NCBI GenBank assembly: GCA_039654915.1
Contig: CM077599.1
Span: forward strand, 7,442,501 to 7,506,500
DNA length: 64,000 nt
Direction of reading: 5' to 3'
DNA from: Aquilaria yunnanensis
Lineage: Eukaryota; Streptophyta; Magnoliopsida; Malvales; Thymelaeaceae
How positions within the stretch are numbered: position 1 is the stretch's first letter; each line of letters begins with the position of its first letter. This document shows positions 1-11,850 of the stretch, piece by piece. Below the pieces are notes generated by a model. The model had not been told where the DNA came from. It did not search any database and saw nothing but the letters and a program-made list of their open reading frames with translations. A program made the translations under genes and the position numbers.

Positions 1-11
1 TTTTATTGTAG

Positions 12-3000
12 ATGGTGAAATTCAAAGTGGGCTTATACTATGCGGGAATATTATTGAAGAATCCAAATGTGAGATATGTTAATTATTTGAAATGTGTGAA
101 AGAATTTGATAGTGAAAACATGACTTGTTGGTGCATTATGGATGTGCTAAAGGAAATTGGCTATGATGGGAAAGATTTGAAGACCATTTACTATCGGGTA
201 CCCAATTTATGTTTTAATGAAGGCCTAAGGGTATTAAATAATGATGATAACACAATGGATATGGTAGGTTGTGCAATTAATAATGGGGGAGTGGAAGTAT
301 ATGTGGAGCACTCCATGCATGGGACGAAAAAAGATAAGAATTTACTGAAAAACCCGAGGGGCAGCGGTTTTCCTACATCTGAGGATAAAACTACAGGTTT
401 CGAAGAAAGGGAAATTGAAGAAGATGTCGAGCAGCAAGGTGTTTTGTTTGAGGAACAAACTGAAGCTAGCTATGATAGTGATAATGATGATGAAGGGGAG
501 GATCAAAATGTGGCATTAGAAACTGAACTTGACGACTTTGATAAAACAATAGTACAAGTTTCTGATGAAGAAGTATTAGATGGAATATCTAAGGTAAAAA
601 GGCATTATGGTGGTGTTGTGGTAAATGATCCTAGTTTGGCAAGGTTATTTCCAAATATTTCCTATAATTATGAAGAGGCAGTAGGTGGAGGTAATGACAA
701 CAGTGGCAGTGAGACAACAGCTGAAAGCTCTAATGAGTTAGACAATTCTAATCTTGGAAGCTTTAGTTCTGGAACAGATGAAAATGGTGTGAAAGTTGTG
801 TCAAGGATGAGGAATCATTTCGAAAGGTATGATCTAAAGGCAACCACAGTTAATTTCTCAATTGGCTTAACTTTCACTAATCATAATGAATTTAAGGAGG
901 CATTATTGAAGTATTGTGTAACCGAGAAAATAGACTATGATTATGTGAAGAATGAGCCTTCTCGAGTTAGGGTGAAGTGTAAGTCAGAAGGTTGTCAATG
1001 GCTCCTGTTTGCATCAAGAGAAAAGTTCCAAGGTAAAATATATTTCATGGTGAATAGGTATAGGAAGAGGCATAACTGTAAGAAGGTGTTTAAAATTTCT
1101 AAAGTTAAAGCACCATGGATTGCCCAAAATTTCGAATTATTTGTTGCGAAATACCCTGAAATGAAGATCTTGTTTCTCCAGGAAACCATTTGGGAGGTGT
1201 TGGGAATTAGAGTATCTAGAAACATATGCAAGAAGGCCAAAACAATGATTAAAAAAAAGTTAGAAAGGGATGTTGGGCATGAATATGCAAAATTGCATAA
1301 TTATGCAAAAGCATTGGTAGCTTCAAATTCAGAGAATAGTGTTGATATTGAAGTTGAGTACAAAGGTCCTGGAATTCCACCATATTTCAAGAGATTCTAT
1401 GTGTGCTTTGCAGCATTAAAGAAAGGCTTCTTACAAGGTTGTCGAAAATTTATAGGGCTTGATGGTTGTTTTCTAAAAGGAGTAGTAAAGGGTCAACTTT
1501 TAACTGCGATCGGGAAAGATGCGAATAATCAAATGTATCCATTGGCATGGGCGGTTGTCGAGGTAGAGAATACTCTATCCTGGACTTGGTTTCTACAGCA
1601 CGTAAGAACAGATATCCAGACCATAGATGGATGTAATTGGACCTTTATGTCTGACCAACAAAATGTTAGTTTGATTTTTTTCTCAATGGTACTATTTCAT
1701 TTTCTCAGCTGGTTATATTTTTTTTCGTAAGTTATTTGTGCAGGTCAGTAGATGAAAATTCTCCATAGTAGTTAACATGACATGATCTCATAACCTTTTA
1801 ACTTCGGGTTTTTTAACGAAATAATAGAACTTACCAAGGAAATTAGTTTAAACTTGATGTCATTTGTTAACAAATTGCACATTTGGGTAACGATACCTGA
1901 AAATAATTTAAATTTGATTTTGTTTGTTAACAAATTGCACATTTGTTTGTCCATTTACATGAGAAATAATTTTCATTTTTAGGTTTTAGTAATATATGTT
2001 ATCCATCAAATTAATAGTAGTGTATGTTGTTATTATAGGGACTTCTTAATGCTGTTGAAGTCATTTTTCCAAGAGCTGAACATAGGCTATGTGCTAGGCA
2101 CATATACAGCAATTGGTATCCAAATTTTCGAGGCAAAGATCTTAAGCTTGCTTTCTATGTTATTGCAAAGGCTCCAAACGAGCCAATTTTAAGAAAGAGG
2201 CTAGATGAAATAGAACGAATGAAAGTTGGTGCCAAAGATGCTATACTACGTGTTGATCCAAAGTTGTGGTGTAAGGCATATTTTTCAGTTACAGCACAAT
2301 GTGATAGTGTTGATAATAACACTTGTGAGGCCTTTAATTTTATATTAATTTCTGCTCAGAGCAAACCCATTATTTATATGTTAGAAGAGATAAGGGAATA
2401 TGTGTTTGAGAGAAACATGAAAAGAAGATTGCCTGCAAGTAAATGGAAGGAAGAGTATGGTCACTTGATCATTAAGGAAGTAAATGAAAATATTAAGCAA
2501 AGTTACTCTTGGAAAGTGATGAGTAATGGTGATGAGGGATATCAAGTTAGCATTGGGAGATCACAATATGCTGTGGATTTGCGTCTAAAAACTTGCAATT
2601 GCAAAGGTTGGGATATTAGTGGGATACCATGTGTACATGCTGCTGCTGCAATTCAATCCAAGGGTGAAGATCCTATGAAGTATGTGAGGGATTGTTACAA
2701 AAAGGAGAATTTTTTAAAAGCTTATCAGTACTCTCTTGAACCAATGCCTGGTGAAGATTTTTGGGAAAAGAGTGGACAGGGCATTCTTCTACCTCCATTA
2801 CCGAAGCCAATGCCTGGGAGGTCTCGTAAGCGGAGGATAAAATCTAGGAATGAACCAAAGAAAGGCAAGTCAAAGCTTTCACGACATGGTCGGGAAATAC
2901 ACTGTAAAAAATGTAATCAAGTTGGCCATAACACAAGGTCTTGTGGGAAAGAATATAACGTTCCTCAAACAAGCAGCCAACAAACTTCACAAGTATGTTG

Positions 3001-3114
3001 TTGAATTTCTTTTTCTTTTTATGACTTAATTCATGGTTCATGATTTTTAGTTATTTCCGCTCTTCCCTTCACTTATCACAGGTACCTTTAACACAAGCAA
3101 GTAGTTGCAATTAG
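12..3114 (+). CDS. MULE transposase (MuDR/MURA family) with SWIM zinc finger
   Basis: This is a transposase of the plant MuDR class, which cuts and moves the element in the nucleus. Proposed exons are 12-1664, 2039-2992 and 3082-3114, giving about 879 aa. The first intron is phase 0 and joins SDQQN to GLLNAVEV, as the family requires. The third exon (PLTQAS tail) is less certain; without it the frame stops at 3004. Visible parts are an N-terminal PB1-like region (about residues 1-100), an acidic linker, the MuDR DNA-binding region (about 280-350), the catalytic core with LDGCFLKG and MSDQQ, LCARHIYSNW, a SWIM finger CNCKGWDISGIPCVHA (C737, C739, C749, H751) and a CCHC knuckle (C840 to C853). 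The ATG follows TTGTAG, a possible acceptor, so an upstream exon may lie outside the window. The frame has no internal stop. Confidence 0.88.
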
Positions 3115-4738
3115 AGGCTTAAGTTGCCTACAAGGGATCTGCACATTTAAGTGAGTATCTCTTTTTATATGCATTTCAGTCATCAATGTCAAAATTTAAC
3201 ACTTACTGTTTTCTTATCTACAGCCTAGGTAGTAGAACATTTCATTGGAAGTACACATGTTTGGCATTTTCTAGTATTTCCTCTCTACTTGCAAGGTTTG
3301 ACCTCAAGGATGACTTTTTGCTAGAGCAATTATTTTCACCTGCAACGCTGAGTACAAAGTCAATCTTCATATTTGAAATGTGTTTGAATTGTTAACCTTG
3401 ATTCTGAAGTTCAAAGTGTGTGAATAAATGGTCTGGTCTTGCTACCTGTGCTACTGTTTACTAAGCAAGGTGGATACTAGACGAAAGCTATCTATGAAAG
3501 CCTCAGGCTACTATGTTATACTCTTCTGTAGGGTTCTGTTTTGTAATTCCTAGATTGCTAATGTATATTCTATTTGAATAGAAGTGTTACCAAGGACATG
3601 TTGCCTTATGTTCTTAAAAGTATGTTTGTAAATACTGGTTTCAGAAATAAAATGTATTTGTTCCTAATCTACAAGCTGTGTTGAGTTTCTGCTGCATTTC
3701 TATTTTCTGCAGTATTTGAGTTTAACAGCAGAATTCCTATTTTGACATAGAGCTCAGCTCAGATGGCCCAAATATGTATTTCTGATTAAAGTATATTGCA
3801 AGTTCTGCTGCTGAATTTCTGTTTCCTGCAAAATCTGCTGCTGTATTTTTGTATTCCTGCAGAATTCCTGTTTTGACAAATTATGTTGCAAGTTTTGCTG
3901 CTGTATTTCTGTTTCCTGCAGAATCTGGCTTTAACAACAAAGTTTATGTTTCTAGCAAAAGCATCCTGAATTAAGGTCTCCAACATGTTTTAATTATACG
4001 TTGGGACTTGTCCTCAAAGTTTCAGACCAATATGCCATTCCTACCTAAAAGTCAACTCATTAGTCAAACAATTTACAAAGATAGTGTTTTTTCCGGAGGA
4101 ACTCATATTTGAATGTGTTTACACACCCTAGTTCCAAGTTATTTGACCTCATTAAGCTTATGTTTTATCAAATTAAGTATTTAAATTGATGTTTTAAATC
4201 CTGGAACCTATGCCACTTTCATCTTTATGTACACTGGCACTTGTCGATATGTCCATTACAAATGGCTGTACACTTGGTAAATATGGATGAATTTCCTATA
4301 GGAAACAACAGATAAGATCTTGGTCCAGCCATGCTTGTGAACCAAGATAAGTAAAGTTGGAGCCAGAAGATCTTCGGGGTACACGTTTGTGGTATTGGTA
4401 TGGTGTGATGGAGGCAGGAAGCAGCTCATTCATTGCATTCCTAGACCTGACAAGAGGAGAGATCATCCTGGAGTTGTGGTCAAGAGGAGAGATAATCTGC
4501 TGCAGACAAGTTTCATCACAAGAAACCTGCAGTGACCAACAACTTCCAGCAAACAATCTGTACCAACTAAACTAGTAAAAGCCAGTAAAAAAAACAACAG
4601 ACAAGTTGCATTCAACCAATAAAAACCAGACAAAAGTCTGCAGCAACTCTGAATAACATTAACTCAAACAATGTACATTACATGATTCATAACTTACAAG
4701 GTCCACCCTACAATTCCATCACAAATGCAGTACTCTGG
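3115..4738. other. Interior of the MULE between its two converging genes
   Basis: This stretch is the transposase 3' region followed by sequence in which I recognise no gene. It holds the degenerate CTGCTG-rich repeat at 3684-3930. Around 4320-4575 the composition is less AT-rich and short open frames occur on both strands, but none resembles a known family. It may be an untranslated tail of either converging gene. Confidence 0.5.
3684..3930. repeat. Degenerate tandem repeat, unit of roughly 30-40 bp
   Basis: Four related blocks share a core like CTGCTGTATTTCTG followed by TTCCTGCAGAATC: near 3684-3720, 3798-3832, 3834-3866 and 3890-3926. Spacing is irregular and copies differ by substitutions and small gaps. 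It lies in the transposase 3' region inside the MULE. I assign no function. Confidence 0.6.
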
Positions 4739-5747
4739 CTAATTACTATTACCATTCCATAACAAAAAAAAAGCCAATCGAACACATATGACCCAAACAA
4801 CTGCCATAGTATTCCTGACATATCCCCTAATTTCACTCAAACTACTTTGCTGTAAGGAAAGAGTAGCAGCTATCTCAGGTAATTCTCGGTTCTTGCTTTC
4901 ACTTCTACTCCTTCCTGTAGTCAATGCCTCTTTCAACTGCAACTCCAGCATTGTTGCTTTATATTCCATTTCTTGTGCCCTTATACACTACTCTAAGATT
5001 GTGGCCTATGCTTGAGGTGGAAAAGGGTCATCAATCCATTCCCAAAACCTACATCTTTTTCTCTATATACAAAAAAAATAGTTACAAATCATTTGATGAA
5101 CTACAACAAAAAATTAATTCAAACCACCAAAAGTATCCAGAAAGAAAATATGCACATTACATTGAAATAATAGTAGTATATATACAAAATGTGTATATTG
5201 CACTGAAATGATTTCAGTTCAGGTGGAACTAGTATTTTTTGCACCATTCGGTTGTACTAATTTCAGAAGCAAATAATAGTGCTAAAAAGGATGCAATGTT
5301 GGATCCGTGTACACAGAAAAACTAATAGATTTTGAGTTGCAACTTTAAAATGCTTAATTATCTATCGACAATTGTAGTCAACAAAGACTAAAGCAAACCA
5401 AAATCCATTTAATAAACAAAGAGCTAAAAAGGATGCAATGTTGGATCCGTGTACACAGAAAAACAAAATAGGAATCGATGAACATAAAAAAAAATTATTT
5501 CAAAACATCAGAAAACTCATCTCATCAAATCTAATAGAAATTACTGAACCCTGACTAAGATAAAATAACAAAAAGAAAAAAATAAATAGAAACTCACCTC
5601 ATCAGAATAGTTTGGGCACCCAAAAAATCGTCTTCCAATGTTTTGTCCCTTTTTAGTTGTCCAGCTTGCGGCCTTCAAATTACACATACAAACAGGGGCA
5701 TCTTCACCTTCATGGCTCGTCCTCACGGTGGGTATCGAAGAAGACAC
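4739..5747 (-). pseudogene. GRF-type zinc-finger protein with coiled coil and C-terminal membrane segment, broken by two stops
   Basis: Exon 1 (5598-5747) encodes MSSSIPTVRTSHEGEDAPVC and then the GRF finger: C-x-C, ASWTTKKGQNIGRRFFGCP. A GT donor at 5597 and an acceptor at 5063-5064 join it in phase to RKRCRFWEWIDDPFPP, the second half of the finger. Reading then meets TAG at 5006-5008 and again at 4988-4990, six codons apart. Beyond these the frame stays open to 4739, with a charged helical stretch (MEYKATMLELQLKEAL) and a hydrophobic end (VVWVICVRLAFFLLW). Finger, coiled coil and terminal membrane helix is a common architecture of short plant GRF proteins. Both stops are one transition away from CAG, consistent with decay of a methylated repeat. 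The gene converges on the transposase and starts about 350 bp inside the right MULE end. Confidence 0.7.
5281..5464. repeat. Perfect 42-bp direct repeat (5281-5322 and 5423-5464)
   Basis: Two identical 42-bp copies, each containing GGATGCAATGTTGGATCCGT, lie 142 bp apart (start to start). Both are in the intron of the GRF pseudogene. The bases before the copies differ and the 100 bp between them is unrelated to them. Exact identity suggests a recent local duplication or conversion, whereas the flanking gene shows decay. Confidence 0.9.
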
Positions 5748-5929
5748 CGAATTCCTGCTTATTGCAACGAATTGAGGATTCTGGGTCTAGGGTTTGAAGA
5801 AAAGAACGACTGCTCTGTTTCAATGCTCTTCTCATGTTTTAAACAGAGCGTTCTCTCGCATTATTTGGTGGAAACCCACAGCCGGCCATTCATATTACTT
5901 TTCTTGTCTACTTAGGTCACATAAGATTT

Positions 5930-6107
5930 AAAACTGGCATTTCTGTGACAGAAGTTTGTCACGTGCTAGCACATGCTTCGTTAAAATGACTTGAGGGGGT
6001 AAAAGGTACTATGTTTCAAAGTTTGAGGGGTGAGTCAAACCGAGTTAAAGTTCAAGGGGTTAAAGGTACGAGTGAACAAAGTCCAAGGGGCAAAAGAGGC
6101 CTTAGGC
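5930..6107. repeat. Right terminal region of the MULE
   Basis: The stretch is a series of G-rich short phrases (GAGGGGGTAAAAGGTAC, AAGTTTGAGGGGTGAG, GTCCAAGGGGCAAAAG) ending in GGCCTTAGGCC. Long terminal repeats of this style are typical of plant MULEs. Its partner is outside the window, so this is an assignment by appearance. Confidence 0.6.
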
Positions 6108-6460
6108 CTTATCTATATTGTCCATACATAAATAAAATTATTTCTTACTAATTTTGGACTATATGTTGTTAATCATTTTCTAATTTTGGGTATGAGAGGT
6201 AAAATTTTGAATATTTATCTTGTTTTACCTACTCACTATATATCTAGGTCTTGGAAAGAGGAACTATATAAACAAAAATGTAATTCGAATGATTCTAATC
6301 AGTTTTAATATGTAATTCAAATAATTTGAATATTCTGTAAAAAATGAAAACAAATTGGACCAATGTATTCAAATATGTTTCAAACATAACCAATTAAATG
6401 CTCAACCCCAATTTTCACCTGACAAGCCAAAATCAAACAATGAACATGCCTCCATACTTC

Positions 6461-7862
6461 AGCTAGGGTAAAAGCCTGATATGCTCCATACCTTATGTAT
6501 GTCATATCCCTGTAATTACTTTTTTACCCTTATTAAAAATAAAAAATCTTAACTATGTCATCTACGATTGCCTCTCTTTCGCGTACAACCACCTTTAGTC
6601 ACACCATTCTATTACCGCCTTCTAAGCTCTCCTTGCTAGCTGGTCTATCCGACCTCAACCGCTTGACCTCATCTTATGTCACATTCCCCATTCCCCAGAG
6701 TCACCAATTGAGGATGAACAATCATTGTACGACCTCATTTTGCAGTCACATTTCCCATTTTCAATTCAGCACCATCCAGCATTGCAGTGCTTCGTCAATA
6801 CACTTGGAAGCTATTTGTGTCACTACCGTCAGAACCCAAGTTGCTGTTGCCCTTATTTTTATTGTCTATCCTCAATTAAAGGAATGTTACCCTTGTCTCT
6901 GTGTTTGTGAATTGTAGACGTTCTTTTAAAACTTTTTGGCCTAATTTGATTTGGGCCCTCAAAGCTTCTTCTTGTTACCTAATTTTACCCTAACTTTATT
7001 CTCAAGCTAAATTTATAATTACAAGTACACATGTACACCCAATTCGTTTTAACTTTAGTCAATTGACTACAAAATGACTTATTTTTATTTTTACATCTTT
7101 TTTACTTGAAACTAATTTTAATTTAAAGCTAATATTATGTAGCTACAATAATCAATTGAAAATACAATTTTTATAATCTTACTAAATTTTTATGAATTTT
7201 TCTAGTTTCAAGCTTTAAAAAAGAAAAATTCATAAAAATTTAACAACATCTTGAAAATTTATTTTCAAATTGATTATTGCATCTACATAACATTGGCTTT
7301 CAAATGAAATTGGTTTCAGGTAAAAAAGATGTAAAAGTAAAAAAAAGTTAGTTGACTTTAGACAAAAAGAATTGGCCCGTAAAAAACAAAGTGAAAGAAT
7401 TTCTTTTTTTACAAACAAAAATAATATATCAACAACAATTCTGCAATCTCATTTATATTTATGTGTCACATATTTTATATATATTCATCACTTGTTTGAT
7501 GCATCGAGTTTCATATGTATATGTTATTCTATTTGTATATATTTTTAATTTTGGTGAGAAGTGAGATTTCACACATTTCACACATTTTTTAAAGGAAGGT
7601 TGAACTCGTACATACTATTGAAAACATATTTGTGATCTCATTTGTACATATGTCATATATTATTTATACAGATCATTTACTTTCTTTGTACATAGAGTTC
7701 GCACATATTTAGTATCTAATTTGTACATATCTCCAATTTTGGGGGCACAAGATTTGATATATTTATAATTGTTTTATGTTATAAAGGGTAGTATTGGAAT
7801 ACAAATATATATAAACATAAGGGGTAGGGTCCACATTAAACTTACCCTTAGCTAGGGGTAAA
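6461..7862. mobile_element. Inner non-autonomous element nested in the inverted-repeat element
   Basis: AGCTAGGGTAAA at 6461-6472 and AGCTAGGGGTAAA at 7850-7862 are near-identical direct copies, probably the target duplication. Just inside, the left end (TGATATGCTCCATACCTTAT) pairs with the reverse complement of the right end (AATGTGGACCCTACCCCTTA) as imperfect terminal inverted repeats. It holds no recognisable protein and itself contains a hairpin MITE at 7039-7377. Confidence 0.5.
7039..7377. mobile_element. Hairpin MITE, copy 1 of a local family
   Basis: The element is one long imperfect palindrome: the left half from CCAATTCGTTTTAAC to AATTTTTATGAATTTT pairs with the right half ending in AAAAAGAATTGG. 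It is AT-rich, non-coding and about 340 bp long. Two more copies lie at 8399-8737 and 8900-9222. Shared marks are TTATTTTTATTTTTA near the left end and ATCTACATAA in the right half. Confidence 0.8.
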
Positions 7863-8186
7863 CATTCAATTATTTTAGTTTGGAACCAATATGAACACAA
7901 TGATTTGATTAGTTTTCAGTTTTTGTAAAGTGTATTCAAATTTTTTGAATTTCATGTTAGAACCAATATGAACTATCTGAATTACATTTCAATTTGTTCG
8001 GAATTACATTTCAATTTGTTCATTTTGGTTTATTTGATTCTTCCTGAGACCAAAACATATAGTATATGAAAAAACTAAAATAATTGTTTAAAATTTTACC
8101 TTTCACCTAAAATTAAAGAATGATAAACAACATATAGTCCAATATTAGTAAGAAATAACTTTATATATATGGTTAATGTAGATAAT

Positions 8187-8398
8187 GGTAAAATATTTAT
8201 TACTATTCAATTTATTCGGTTTCAAGTATATGATTTAATAACCAATCCGTATGGAGCATAAAATTTGGTCCGGATCCGAACTAGCTGAATTAAAAAATAA
8301 CCAAAACATATTGTCTAGTTGTTATCAATTTTTTCAATTTTATCAAAATATTATTCGGCTGCAATGCCCATGAACCAAAACACTAAAAAAAGTAAGTA
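8187..8398. other. Short AT-rich spacer
   Basis: I see no gene and no clear repeat in this stretch between the inverted-repeat element and the second hairpin MITE. Confidence 0.4.
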
Positions 8399-8737
8399 TT
8401 AATTCGTTTCAACTTAATCCAAAATAGTTTATTTTTATTTTTATATCTTTTTAATCAAAATTAATTTTATTTAAAAGTCAATATTATATAGGTATAATAA
8501 TCCACTGAAAATTAAATTTTCATAAAACTTACTAAATTTTTATGGTTTTTTCTAGCTTTAGGTATTAAAAAAGAAAAATTTATGACAATTTAATAAAATC
8601 ATAAAAATTTACTTTTAAATGGATGATTATATCTACATAATATTGACTTTCAAATGAAATTGATTTGAAATAAAAAAAATATAAAAATAAAAATAAATTA
8701 TTTTAAATTAATTTAACTTAAGTTAAAGTAGATTGGA
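8399..8737. mobile_element. Hairpin MITE, copy 2
   Basis: It has the same layout as the copy at 7039-7377: AATTCGTTTCAACTTAATCC at the left, GTCAATATTATATAGG, a centre around TAAATTTTTATGG, and the mirrored right half with TATCTACATAATATTGAC. The halves are inverted with many substitutions. No coding content. Confidence 0.75.
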
Positions 8738-8899
8738 TCTAAACTTGTCATTCCCTTTGACAACGAAACTCATACACCTGAGAGGCTCACATCACAATAT
8801 GGGCCTTGAAAGCAAGTGTCATCAGGAACTAGTCTAATCTTTCATCTTTTTTTAGATTTCACGCAAGGCTATTGGTCGAGAGGGAATTTTATATCAAGA

Positions 8900-9222
8900 C
8901 CAATTCATTTTAATTTAAATTAATTTAATTTAAAATAGTTTATTTTTTTATATTTTTTATTGGAGACTAATTATATTTAAAAGTTAATATTATGTATGTG
9001 TAATAATCTATTAAAAACACAATCTTTAATAATCTCATTAAATTTTATAAATTTTTATTTTTAATAATTAAAAATAAAAAATTATAAAAATTTAATATAT
9101 CATGAAAATTTACTTTTAAATGGTATATTATATCTAAATAATATTAGATATCAAATACAATTGGTTCTAAATAAAAAAAAAAAGTAATGTTAGATTAAGT
9201 TGACTTAAGTTAAACTAATAGT
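8900..9222. mobile_element. Hairpin MITE, copy 3
   Basis: Third member of the same family, the most AT-shifted of the three. Recognisable pieces are CCAATTCATTTTAATT, AAAAGTTAATATTATGTATG, ATGAAAATTTACTTTTAAAT and GTTGACTTAAGTTAAAC. It lies only about 160 bp from copy 2. Confidence 0.7.
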
Positions 9223-9329
9223 CTTTGTTATTTAGCTTATAAAAAAAAATCTTTGTTATTTATTCATTTATTTTTTCGAGGTGAGTAAATGAAAACAAAG
9301 AAACAAGAGACCAATAAAAGGAGGCCACT

Positions 9330-10200
9330 TTGGAGGTGTTTAGCGGGCTTGCAAACCCGAGGAGGGGACGAATTCTAGCGGGTTGTTTATGGGCCTGGGA
9401 AGGAAAAAACCAAAAGGCCCAGTACTGCTCATACCTGCGTTGAGCCCGGCACGAGGAACAGACTGTCCCAAACCGGCCAGGTTGGGCTGATCCGGGCCTC
9501 AAGTTTGAGAGGCGAGAGGCGGCCGAAATTTAAAAAAAAAAAGTTGCAGAATTAGTTCCTAACAGCCTAACACGGCTAATTTAGCCCAAAATACTATTTT
9601 ACCCCCTGCATCCCGTAGAAATGACTAGTTTTTTTTAGGGTTTTTGGGTCCAACAAAACTTTTGTGCTATCTTATAAATAGAGATGCTCATTTCCGCTCT
9701 TTCTCATATAAACATTTACTACATTCTCTCCAACTCACTTATCATATATTTTTCTTAATCTGTAGCTAATCTCTTCTTAATCTCTCCTATTTTTTCACTC
9801 TCACTTATTTTTTAGCAATGGCATCAAGAAAGAGCACTAATTTCTCCATTTTACTCTTAGTTTATATTTAATCTGAGTATACTATTAAGCATAGATCCTA
9901 GATTTTTTTAAATTTTAGTTATTTTTGAAATTTTTGCTATTTCCTCATGTAAGGCACATTCCAATTTTGTAAGTATCATTTAGCTTTTTAATCAATAGAA
10001 TTTGCATCATTGGTGGTTTTTCCCTACGAAAATTAACTACATTGATTTTTCTTGTTAATTTTAATATTTTTTTTTAAATAACTCAACCAAGGTCCAGGCC
10101 AGCACTAGCTTGGCCCAGGCCCAGCTTATATTACCTGGGCTGTGCCTGGACCTGACCAATCCCTACCCAGGGCCAACAGGAACAACCCAGTGAATACCTT
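9330..10200. mobile_element. Possible hAT-type non-autonomous element
   Basis: Two GC-rich ends (about 9340-9520 and 10085-10190) full of GGGCC/GGCCC words flank an AT-rich interior. The left side contains TAGCGGGCTTGCAAACCC and the right side ends CCAATCCCTA, both hAT-like. Inside, a TATA-type box (CTTATAAATAGAG, near 9671), a pyrimidine-rich leader and an ATG (9819) followed within 17 codons by a stop look like the 5' end of a lost transposase gene. No 8-bp target duplication was found. The call rests on appearance only. Confidence 0.35.
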
Positions 10201-11850
10201 TAGGATACTTTTACAGTGAATGATTATTAAAGTCGGGTTTCTACTTAGAGTTGTTTCGATTTTTCTAAAGTCGTAAAGTCGTAAGATTCTACCAACAAAA
10301 TTTTTGGAAAAAGATGAAAAAAATAAGCATCTATATTATCTCAGAAAGTTCATATTATATAATATTTTGTCTTACTAATACTTTAATACCGTAAAAAAAA
10401 GTGTCATGCCATAAACAAATAATGCAAGAAAACAAGTTCTAAAATCCACAATTCATAATGAGAAATACAAAAACCTCAATAATCTAATTATAGAATACAT
10501 GAAACATCATTACCAATAGTAGTATCAATATTATAATCTTTAAAGTTCATATATTTATTTTTTTTTTTGTCATTTTATCATTTGAAAGGCCAAATTCATT
10601 TATTTAAACATTTGTGCCATCATTGGCATTTTCTCCGTCTATATCCACATCTACATAAATTCGGTAACCACGATTATCAAAGTCATAGTGAAGAAAAGTA
10701 ATCAAGTGACACAAAGACTAAGGGGGAAAAAAAAAGATAATTTATGTTTTATAGATAATTTATGTTTTATTTTTCTTTTATCTTTATTTTTTTTGTTTTA
10801 ACCTTAAATGCTTTGAGTTTGATTGAACAAATATTGAGTTGGGCATTAGATTGGTTTACGATCATTTTTTAGCCTAATTTCAACAAATTTGACATAATAA
10901 TGTACAAACGTAAAGTCGTAAAATTCTAAATTTTTAAGACTAAAATTAGGACTCTATCTATTTCTATCTACATATAAGTTTCTATTAAAATTTGAGATAT
11001 TTTTTGTTTCAAGAGTCGTAAACACGTAAGTTTTTAAGATTAAAGTCAGGATTTTAATAACTATAATCCAAGCTCAAATTACTTAAAATCTTTGACCATT
11101 ACTAATAAAGGAAATCATTATAGTCAGATAAAAACTAGTATAAGTAGGGATCAGTAAAATTTCATTTGTAATTGAAATAACTGGAAAAAAATTCTGTTAT
11201 CAGTTACAATTTTGTGGGTGATATATTAATTTTTTGTTATAACTGAAAATCAATATATAAGCACGATCTGACTACTTGTATCCTTCAATAAAAATCCGGT
11301 CATAGAAAAAGACGTAATTTTTCATTTTCTAGTGGCCTTGGCTGCTAAGTCCAATCATAGACTTATTTGAATTGTATTTGTACATAGATTGATACCATAT
11401 AAATTAGTGGGCCTTGTAAGTGTTGAGAAACCCAATCCCAATGGCTAAACTTATTGATATTATGTCATTTAAGTATGGGTTTGTAAGTAATTTGCTATAT
11501 GATGGATGTTTGAGAATGTATTCTGGATGTCTGGAATAGATATTTGAAGTTGGATGATTTTGTTAGGATTTAGGTGGTCGGAATTTGTTTGCATGTGCAG
11601 GTACAAACTTAGTTATCCGAAATAAAAAATGAAATATTGAAATATATATATTTTTTTTGTTATTTTGGTTTCTCCTTTCAAATCGCTATGTTCCATTATT
11701 AATATGCATAAGGTTATTTTTGACCTGCACGTTATAGCGGGTATTTTTTTCTTAAATTTATTATTAAAATAAATATAAGTAAAAAATAACTAAAAAATTC
11801 TTAGCCATACACTTATGCTAATAAATTAAAATTTTACTTTATTTTAATTT
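10200..11850. other. AT-rich non-coding stretch
   Basis: No gene is visible. A short phrase related to AAAGTCGTAAGATTCTA recurs near 10265, 10908 and 11017, hinting at old degraded repeats. The remainder shows no structure that I can support. Confidence 0.5.

Larger units (their letters stand above)
1..6107 (+). mobile_element. Autonomous-type Mutator-like element (MULE), right-hand part
   Basis: The window opens inside a MULE. It holds a transposase gene on the + strand, a converging GRF zinc-finger gene on the - strand, and at about 5930-6107 a right terminal region rich in phrases such as AAGTTCAAGGGGTTAAAGG that ends near GAGGCCTTAGGCC. The other MULE-type elements in this window also end in GGCC or GGCT. 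The left end lies outside the window, so neither the terminal repeat pair nor the 9-bp target duplication can be checked. The two broken codons in the GRF gene argue that the element is no longer fully intact, although the transposase frame is open. Confidence 0.75.
6109..8186. mobile_element. Inverted-repeat element with arms of about 260 bp, interrupted by a second element
   Basis: The left arm (about 6109-6370) and right arm (about 7925-8186) are inverted copies. For example TTTCTTACTAATTTTGGAC on the left matches the reverse complement of the right over a long run with few changes. The outer end begins at the very base where the MULE on its left appears to finish. Between the arms lies another element at 6461-7862. 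No coding sequence is seen. I could not define a target duplication, so the superfamily stays open. Confidence 0.65.

Noticed and set aside
9260..9502. 80-codon minus-strand frame in a GC-rich patch
   Set aside because: It lies in the subterminal repeats of the presumed hAT-type relic and matches no protein family.
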